From Ichthyophonus hoferi (taxonomy: Eukaryota > Opisthokonta > Ichthyosporea > Ichthyophonida > Ichthyophonidae): DNA of 13,360 nt. The translations under genes were made by a program, and so were the position numbers. Shown piece after piece: positions 1 through 7,300 of the stretch (position 1 is its first letter; the number at the start of each line of letters is the position of its first letter). Location: contig NAOQ01000162.1 in NCBI GenBank assembly GCA_002751075.1, forward strand, positions 59,286 to 72,645, given 5' to 3'. The notes under the pieces are model-generated. The model worked only from the letters and a program-made list of their open reading frames with translations. It ran no database searches and was not told the DNA's origin.

Positions 1-107
1 ATAAAAACCGCCCAATCGTTATCTACTATGACGTACTGTCTAGTAGTAGGGGAACTGTTATGAGGTCACACTATTTAATCTCTAAATTTATCTATCTAAT
101 CGTATAG

Positions 108-1615
108 TCATTGCCCTGTACCAAGCGCATAAACAATAATATCACGAGCTAGGTGAATAGCTATTGGGGAATTAAATTAACAAAAAATTAAAACATGAAG
201 CCAACGGGGCTACCACGTACCTGTCTGGTCTTTTTCCAGTACAGTTTGTAGGGCAATTCCACCTGATAGGTTAAAGAGAGCGTATATTACATAGAGGGTG
301 AGAAAGTGGCAGGCAAATGTAATGGTAAGATAGTACAGTAACATGTATGATAGTGTGATAATAATATGCATGTATTATGTGAGCGTTGTAGTAAATTGAT
401 AAATATGAGTGAAAGTATTTATAAGAAGGTATATAGTATGGTGGATATATGCAAACTTTAACCATATATACAGTTAGATATAGAGTACGTATATGCATGT
501 AAGAGTATACATATGCTATAGGGTGCTAATAATGGCTTTGTAATATATTAAAATAACGGATAGGTATTATGCGCTAAAGGTTTGATTGGCTTTAAGTCAG
601 TACTCCAAGCATGCAAAGTGCAAAGGCAAATAACATAAGGCATAAGTATAATAAGATACATATACACAAACAACATACATTATCTATTTCTTCATCGTAT
701 GGGCACACGCGTGTAAGAATGGTATCAAACATCACGGCAGCATCTGTGATTGCATAGTGTTAGCTTAATCCTATAAAGCCATATGCGTATTATGCAGGGA
801 TTAGAGGCATAGAAATGATAGGATTAACATCATACAGTGATATGATAGAAAAAATAGGTATCCTGTTAGAAGAAACACGCGCAACAAATTATAAATCTGA
901 ATAAGAAAAAATATGAGAATGTGACTATATATAGGAAGATGATTCGATTGGCAGAGGGTGCTTGTTTGCAAGTGTACAACAGAGATAACAAGGACTAATC
1001 ACCAGGGTCTAAAGCTAATGGATGGCGGAAAGTCAGGCACATGAAGAGGGTATCCAATAGGACACGAGGGATAGTAGCACAGAGCTGCCATTCGTCAAAA
1101 TACATTACTAGGATTTCATTCACGTCGACCTATACACATAAATGTATGACCGTATGATAGTATGTATGCATGTATGATTGGTACGCGGGAGAAATAAGTG
1201 GGTTTATGAAAGAAGGAGTCAGAGACAACCAGTCGTTAGTATTGGTCATCCATTTTAAATAATGTGGGCAAATGATTCTCTTTTATTGGTGCTAACAGCT
1301 AGACATGTAAAACGCAAATGATAATTCGGCACTTATATTAAGAGAAGGCGAGTTAGTACGTAATAGGTGAAGGCAGCGGGATTATTTAATAATAATTTAA
1401 TTGTACAAGAACAATGCAGGGCCCCAATACAGTAGAAACATATTTATAAACAGCAAGATAGCAAGTGTATATAGGGTATATAGTGTACTATACATACAGT
1501 AAAGGTGATGTCATGGTCCCAGGGTATGACGTCAAAATTAGGTACCAGATCTTGATACATGACGTAGTCTAAGGCTCCGTGGAATAATGATAGCAACAGG
1601 TGGTATAACTCGTCC
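108..1615 (-). CDS. Candidate LicD-like protein, 3' part of a spliced gene (5' end missing)
   Basis: Four exons are proposed on the minus strand: 1615-1498, 1129-1003, 262-221 and 160-108 (stop TGA 110-108), about 112 residues. Seen: exon 1 follows a CTAAC-like branch and ends at a GTATGT donor. It reads LFHGALDYV and then, after about ten residues, DVIPWDHDITFT. The IPWDxDI core with a preceding HG(A/T)L is typical of the LicD/fukutin group, which acts on phosphocholine or other sugar-linked phosphodiesters; the DHD aspartates would bind metal. The third exon (ends KDQT) has a strong CTTTAAC...CAG acceptor and a GTACGT donor, followed by a clean 60-nt intron to the last exon (IHLARDIIVYALGTGQ). 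All phases fit (0, 1, 1). Weak points: the second donor is GTGATT, all three frames are fairly open in the second and third exons, and no start exon was found. The family call rests on one motif and is inference. Confidence 0.4.
263..1002. other. AT-rich interval with no firm gene, probably intronic
   Basis: In the model of the minus-strand LicD-like gene this is its longest intron. It contains many short ATG- and TAT-rich stretches and no good splice-bounded exon. A 42-codon minus-strand ORF at 676-548 has a hydrophobic start but no supporting splice or family signal, so I do not call it a gene. Confidence 0.35.
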
Positions 1616-1700
1616 CTGATTGGCCAATGCCGCGGTAACAGTTAGAATAAATCTTTGGGATTACAACATGAATTATTAGAAATGAAGTGTCATATTATAG

Positions 1701-1985
1701 TTAATATTATTATTACTATTATGGTTATTATTATTATTAGTCCTATTTCTATTTCTATTACTATTACTATTACTATTAACATCGCTATTACTATTAGTAT
1801 TGTTATTACTATTACTCTTACTATTGCTATTACTATTATTATTACTGTTATTATTACTATTACCTATTACTATTACTATTACTATTACTATTATTATTAC
1901 TATTACTGTTACTATTACTATTACTATTACTATTACTATTACCACTACTACCACTACCACTACCACTACTTTAATTACTATTATT
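1701..1985. repeat. Imperfect ATTACT/ATT microsatellite
   Basis: About 285 bp of interrupted ATTACT hexamers and ATT trimers, drifting to CCACTA near 1950. It reads as open Ile/Thr/Tyr or Ser/Asn tracts on both strands simply because the unit lacks stop codons, so those reading frames are artefacts. It separates the minus-strand LicD-like exons from the plus-strand gene starting near 2091, so it may lie in a shared upstream region. Confidence 0.95.
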
Positions 1986-2020
1986 CTCAATATTTTTATT
2001 TTAATATACGCAAATAAATA

Positions 2021-2046
2021 CATGCATACATACATACATACATACT
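2021..2046. repeat. Short (CATA)n microsatellite
   Basis: About six CATA tetramers, one interrupted by CATG, just downstream of the larger ATTACT tract and 45 bp before the first exon of the plus-strand gene. Confidence 0.85.
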
Positions 2047-2090
2047 ATCACCCCTATTCATCTATATAACATCTAACTATATATATATAG

Positions 2091-2471
2091 ACCCAATCGT
2101 CGACCTCCAATGTCACCTCAACCTACTACAGCAGCAAATTTTGGGGATCGCATGGCGCAGTATCTGGGTTTCAGAAGGAACTTGACGCCTGAAGTGGTTA
2201 GTTGCCTACCTCTATTGCTACATATAGCATAATCTTTCCCTCCCTGTCCTTCTCTCTTCCCTTGCTTATTTTTTATCTATCTAATCTAATATTCAATTTC
2301 TAACCAATAACTCTTTTCCAGAACCTCTCCTTATTGGATAATGAAGATGAGTTGGCCCGACCGCAAGAAAGGAGCCCTCTACGAAGCCCTCTACGGACCA
2401 ATAGAAATACTACATCTACACGACCAGAAACTAATAGAAATGGTCGTAATAATATATTTGACGACATCTAA
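2091..2471 (+). CDS. Small arginine/proline-rich protein of unknown function, two exons (possibly more upstream)
   Basis: Exon 2091-2196 or, from the first ATG, 2110-2196; intron 2197-2321 (125 nt); exon 2322-2471 ending in TAA. The intron is textbook: GTTAGT donor, long C/T-rich tract, CTAAC branch and CTTTTCCAG acceptor, joined in phase 0. From ATG 2110 the product is 78 residues. It starts MSPQPTTAANFGDRMAQYL, has two SPLR units in the middle, and ends in a Thr/Asn/Arg-rich tail closing with NNIFDDI. The SP motifs are possible proline-directed kinase sites (inference). The sequence upstream of ATG 2110 stays open (RPNRRPP) back to a CTAAC...TATATAG acceptor at 2090, so 2091 may begin an internal exon with earlier exons outside what I can resolve. 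I recognise no domain. It reads toward the minus-strand fragment at 2718-3809. Confidence 0.6.
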
Positions 2472-2564
2472 ATCTAGCTATAATAACAACAACTGTCACA
2501 CAGTATTCGTAATTGTTACACAAGCTGGCAATTGTAAAAAATATTTAACTAGGTATTGGAAATG

Positions 2565-2600
2565 GAATTAAGTACAACTAAAATCTATTGTACTTAATTC
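2565..2600. repeat. Perfect 13-bp inverted repeat (stem-loop)
   Basis: GAATTAAGTACAA at 2565-2577 and its exact reverse complement at 2588-2600 enclose a 10-nt loop. It lies 94 bp after the stop of the plus-strand gene and touches the start of the truncated R repeat at 2603. It could be an RNA hairpin in the 3' end of that transcript, or the scar or terminus of a small foldback element. Confidence 0.85.
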
Positions 2601-2602
2601 TA

Positions 2603-2668
2603 TTTACGTCATAATCAGAGTAACGGCTTAAGATAAAGACAGGGTATGTGTACCCTATATTGTATTGT
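2603..2668 (+). repeat. Repeat family R, copy 1 (3' end only)
   Basis: This matches the last 65 or so bases of the two longer copies at 3861-4221 and 8365-8731. It has a (G/A)TCA..GTCAG..GTAAC-like stretch, then CTTAAGATAAAGAC, then a hairpin AGGGTA-TGTG-TACCCT, then TATTGTATT. The hairpin is perfect in this copy. The rest of the element upstream is absent and the inverted repeat at 2565-2600 sits in its place. Confidence 0.7.
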
Positions 2669-2717
2669 TTAAGCATGGTAGCAGACAAAGTATTTGAAGC
2701 AACACTTATCACCTAGA

Positions 2718-3809
2718 CTAGGTCACACTAGATGAAACATATTTCAGGAGTGTTTGGTGATATGTAGTAGAAATCAATCTCGCATCTGCTATACTGAGTA
2801 ATATTTGACCTATGAGGTTCCTCTCTACTACTAGTTGATCTAGATAATTATCACTAAGTATGGATAAGCTAAAACCCTTGAGTTCTGCAGTACACACAAA
2901 TTTTTCTGAGGTCAAACATGCTTTATATTTATGAATATATAACTTTCAATATGGGTAGTACCTATGGTTTTGATCAGTGTGGTTGTAAATAATTATTATA
3001 CCGCTATCCTTGAATGGCTCAACTACATCAGGCTTGACTGGTTGGTTTTCTAATAAAATATTTGTGTGATACGGCTCTACCACTTGAGAATCAAAAGATA
3101 TAATATCAACAAAATAATGACGTGAAGATATTCTGGAACTTATTCAACTATATAATAAATAACAATTGGGCGTGCCTAAAACGATGGCTTTATTATTGCT
3201 TGAAAACTTAATATATATGCATATTCTTGAGAAACCAATAGTCATATGTAAAATTGTAGTTGATTTTTGTATCAAAAATTATTTTATAGACTAGCTAAAT
3301 TAGTGACGCTTTTAGATCTATGTCACCGACTAATAGGAAGATGATTGCCAACAAATTTCTATAAAACTAATTATGAAATACCTTTTCTCTATAGCAGAAT
3401 AAACAAAGATATAACAATAATAAGGAAAAATCTCTCTAATTGCATTGGAAATCTTGACCTCTAACATTATGTGATGCTAAAAACAAAGTAAATCAAATCT
3501 CATTCAATGAGTGGCAATCTTGTAAAATTGCACATATGCTGTGTATATTTTGGTGTTTTTATGGGTGAATTTAAGCTTGATAATGTCAAATATAATTACC
3601 AATACCAATAAATTAAAACAAGTAGTCACAACAACTTAATGTCTAGATGTTAATTGGTTCATTAGTTAATCAATCTATAGTTGGTACACTATATTTTAAA
3701 GGAATAAATATAAGCACATCAAGCTTTAGAATCTGGTCCAATTAAATCGTACTTCACATTTTAATGAGGTTGTTGAATCTAAATAAAGCGAATCCTAATC
3801 TATGATCTG
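2718..3809 (-). CDS. Candidate exons of an unidentified gene (5' end missing)
   Basis: Exons 3132-3002 and 2905-2718 (stop TAG 2720-2718) are the better supported pair. A TTCCAG acceptor opens the first. A GTATAA donor, identical to one used in the neighbouring HLH gene, ends it in phase 1. A 96-nt intron with a GACCTCAG acceptor restores the same frame and removes an in-frame TGA. The pieces read RHYFVDIISFDSQVVEPYH and, in the last exon, ELKGFSLSILSDNYLDQL followed by VVERNLIGQILLSIADARL. A weaker upstream exon 3809-3758 (DHRLGFALFRFNNLIK) fits in phase but uses a GTGAAG donor. No family was recognised. The long R repeat at 3861-4221 lies just upstream, which may be where the 5' part was lost or displaced. 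It could be a decaying gene. Confidence 0.4.
3133..3757. other. AT-rich interval, probably intron of the 2718-3809 candidate gene
   Basis: About 620 bp with no convincing exon, RNA gene or ordered repeat on either strand. Confidence 0.35.
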
Positions 3810-3860
3810 CTGGAACTTGTGTAATATTTTATAATAATTTATTAATCAATTAATTAATTA

Positions 3861-4221
3861 TATTAGAATATGAAATATATTCTATTGGTTTCTTATCTGC
3901 TACTAATCAATATTAAGTATTGCTAAGTTATTATGAAAAATAATAGAGAAGCTATTTATTAAATCTACAAAGCAATGATTCAGATTGAGATTAATTCTTG
4001 CATACCAATTATATTTGGCATACCGTTTGACCTGAATTCACTCTCACCACATCATATATGTTTAGCATGGTATAAATTAACCGCTATGTGGTTGGGCTGG
4101 GACTGGGTTTCCAGTTTTGCTTACATTATAGCCTGCCATCTAACATGCATCATTGTCAGGGTAACATCTTAGTAAACTTAAGATAAAGACCAGGTATACT
4201 TTGCTTACCCTGTATTTTACT
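3861..4221 (+). repeat. Repeat family R, copy 2 (long)
   Basis: About 360 bp that aligns end to end with 8365-8731, diverged but collinear. Shared landmarks in order: a hairpin AGAATAT-GAAAT-ATATTCT, TTTCTTAT-TGCTA-TAATCA, an AATAATAGAGAA block, AATGATTCAGATT, CACC/CACCG-CATCA, GGTTTCCAG or GGTTCTGGT then TTTTG(C/T)TTAC, CATCTRACATGC, CATTGTC, AAACTTAA-ATAAAGA, and a final hairpin ending in TTACCC. The 66-residue ORF at 3975-4172 inside this copy is broken by early stops in the other copy, so the element is probably non-coding. It lies just beyond the 3' end of the HLH-zipper gene. Its class is unknown. Confidence 0.75.
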
Positions 4222-4281
4222 TTTTCAACAAGAACTATACACTATGACTATATAGGACTGCAACAAAGTTCCTATCATAGT

Positions 4282-4287
4282 TTTATT
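4282..4287 (-). promoter_or_regulatory. AATAAA polyadenylation signal of the HLH-zipper gene
   Basis: The canonical hexamer on the minus strand lies 21 nt after the TAG stop at 4310-4308. It supports the inferred 14-nt final coding exon. Confidence 0.55.
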
Positions 4288-4307
4288 GTGATTGGATTGC
4301 ACTAAAT

Positions 4308-7300
4308 CTAGTCATTGAGGTCTGTGGGGGGAGGGGAGGGGTAAGTTAAGATTAGAACACACCCTGACCAATAATTCAGCATTTTCATATTTAATTTATA
4401 ATATCATTGCTGTTCACATAAAATTAGCAATTTTACTCAATCTTATTATAGGTCAACTCAAAATATAATATAATATAACACAATACAAATTTAATACAAG
4501 GTGCCACCTTAATTATAATTACAAAACACAATATAATAATACGGGTCAATAACCCGAATTGGCATATGTTTTGCAGGTCCATCCAAGTCCACGGGTAGTA
4601 TAGTATACCAGCTCTCCCAGCCATATTATATATGATGTAAAGTTTATACCTCATTCTATTTCTGTATATATCTACTTACCTTCCATATAGCGTAACTCTT
4701 CCCTAATTTGTTCTAAGCTAAAGTCGGGTTCTTTATCATCCTTAGTATCAACCAATCCCATGCAGTCTCTATAGTTAGTGATTGGTTATCACAGTTAGGC
4801 CTAGATGTATAATATAATTAAATGCAAATATATGTAAATTTGTGTTTGTATTGTGAAAAGTTTGATCATTTAGATTTAGAAATACACATTTTTATAAAAA
4901 TAATTCAAATAGGCATGAATAATTATGAACGTTCTGTAAAGTATAACTAATATAGACAAAGCAACCATAGTTAAAATTATATAATTAATCAAAGCTGCTA
5001 ATCCATTTATTAATTAAACTGGTATAACATAAAGATGTGATAAAATAATAAAAATGTTAGATAAGCATATATATAACATACAATATAGTAATCTATATTT
5101 TAAAATACCTAAAACCAAATATATCTATTTAAACCTTACCCATTGATTCTATTGGTGGTATTTAGGTCAGGAAAATCCAATGAGAGCAGGTCATTAAAAT
5201 CAATATCCAATGAATCCCACTCACTTAATCCTCGTAGACTACAAACCTCATCTAGATTACTGAAATTGCTACCATTTTCCCCATCTCCAAACATTTTCAA
5301 TTTTTCGCACATGGCAGCCTCATTATTTACAGACACTGCTCCTATTCCGTCACCTATACCAGTCATAAATTCAGGAATGCCAGTAATTTGATTTGGAATT
5401 TCCGGTGAAATTTCAGGTAAGGCAGTCATAATCCCCCCAGACTCAAATTTACTTAGACTATTAGATGAATCACTCGTGCACAAGGGGGATTTTAATCTTC
5501 CTCCTAGGCGTCCGTGTGAGGGTTTAATGAAAGGGTGAGTGGGGTTTTTAGTGTGTAAACTAGAGGGTCTGTGGAGTTGTGGGCTGAAATAGGGGGGGAT
5601 GCTATTGCTTTCTCTTAGGCGTTGTATAGTACGATGCTGTGTTTTATAGTATGATAGAGACGGAAAGGAAAAGCGCAGAACAGGGTAAGTGGATTTAAAG
5701 GGGATATATGTATGTAATTTGAGAGAGCATATAAATATATATACATCTATATATACATCTATATATTATTATATTACACTTTAATGTATTTTCTCTGTCC
5801 TATTTTGAGTAAAGGTAAAATCCACCCAATCAAATAACATATCATATAAAAATAGCAAGATATTATATTAAAATCATAATATATCTTAAAGTTATAAAAT
5901 AGTAAATAGAAAATAACTTATAAAAACATACATTAACAGGCGTAGTAGTAGCCTTCAAAGGAATAGTTGCACTTTGATTAAACCTTTGACTACCTCTTGT
6001 AGCTGTATTACCAGATGCTATAAATGCATTGTGTTCAAATTTTAAGGGGGTGGGGGCTGAAGTACTGAAAAGGAGGGATCCATCCATATTTACAAAGGGG
6101 GTAGGACACGATATTGGTCGACCAGCTGGACGACTGCATGGAAAACGGAAAATTTGAAATTTAATTTAAGGGTAGGGTCGGGAGAGGGAAGGGAGAAGGA
6201 TAGCAATTGTAATTAATCATAGGAATAGTAATAGGAATAGGAATAGATATAGTAATAATAATAATAATGGGAATAGGATTAAGAATAGTAATACTAATAC
6301 TAATGATAATAATAATAGTAATAGGATCAGGAATAGTAATACCAATGCTAATAGTAACAGTACTAGTAATAGGAATAAGAGAAGTAATAGTAATAGTAAT
6401 AATAATAATAGTAATAATAATAATAGTAATAGAAATAATAGTTATAATAAAAATAAATGTAATAGTAATAAAAGTAATAGTAATAGTAATAATTATTATA
6501 CCCTGGATGTAAAAGAAAATTTTGTAGAAGAGGCCCAATCATTGGTCCAGGTGGTACCAATTTAGGATTCCCCATTGGCACCCTGGAGATAAAATCCAAT
6601 TAAACTTTAATCATTACCGATAATTAAATATTTATAATTACAGCATTCATATTGTATAACTCCTATTATCCAATAAATTAGGGTAGTAGTACCATATTTT
6701 ATAAGACAATTACAATTAGAGATAATAAAAGTTTAACTCCCTTTTTTGTTTTTTTCAACTTTCTTAATATATTTAAACATTAATCTAAATATCTCATAAA
6801 TATGAAAATAACTGAATTCGATTGGTTGATAAAGTATTGCAATACATATATAAAAATAAAGGAATAAAAGGATATGTATACAACATACCGCCATATGTAT
6901 GTGTACAGATATGGTGTGATTTTTTATTACTATAATGTATTACTATATATGGGATATACTATATTTATTTATTTATGACTACTACTCTATATGTGCTATT
7001 ATATAATAGATCTATACATAAATATTTCTGTACAGCCTTTTGCATCTTATAAGCTAATAATGACGTAGAATACACTCTTCCATTTTAATACTAGTTATAG
7101 CTTGTTTAATTGGCTAGCAGAAAAGATTTTACCAAATGATTAGGGTGTATGGAAGGAGGTAATGAATAAGAAAGATTTAAAATAGGACAGAAACACCCAA
7201 TTATAAATCATAGATATAATTTTTTAATTTCCAGCAATCATATACACCCCTAGTTACAAATAGATAATATAGTAGTAATTGGGGTATTCAGGCTAACTAT

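Noticed and set aside
548-676. Minus-strand 42-codon ORF starting MLFVYMYLIILMPYV, leader-like
   Set aside because: Short, AT-rich hydrophobic start, no splice or family support; falls within a probable intron.
1527-1534. TGACGTCA palindrome resembling a CRE/ATF site
   Set aside because: It lies inside the LicD-like coding exon and is explained by the codons for FDV; no promoter context.
1655-2069. Long reading frames on both strands rich in Ile/Thr/Tyr or Ser/Asn
   Set aside because: They are translations of the ATTACT microsatellite, present on opposite strands at once, with no splice or family evidence.
3975-4172. Plus-strand ORF of about 65 codons inside R copy 2
   Set aside because: The homologous copy at 8365-8731 has stops early in the same frame, so it is unlikely to be coding.
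4326-4339. G-rich run as a G-quadruplex
   Set aside because: Only three G-runs, so no strong four-run motif; it is better explained as the pyrimidine tract of a minus-strand splice acceptor.
5581-5590. CTATTTCAG acceptor within the large HLH-gene exon
   Set aside because: It looks good by sequence but its phase (2) does not match the preceding exon (phase 0); the CACAG at 5637 does, and no other AG lies just before it.
6161-6599. Tyr-, Ile- and Thr-rich frames across the intronic AATAGT repeat
   Set aside because: Only the exon 6582-6502 is real; the rest is microsatellite removed by a GTATAA...GCAG intron that restores the frame.
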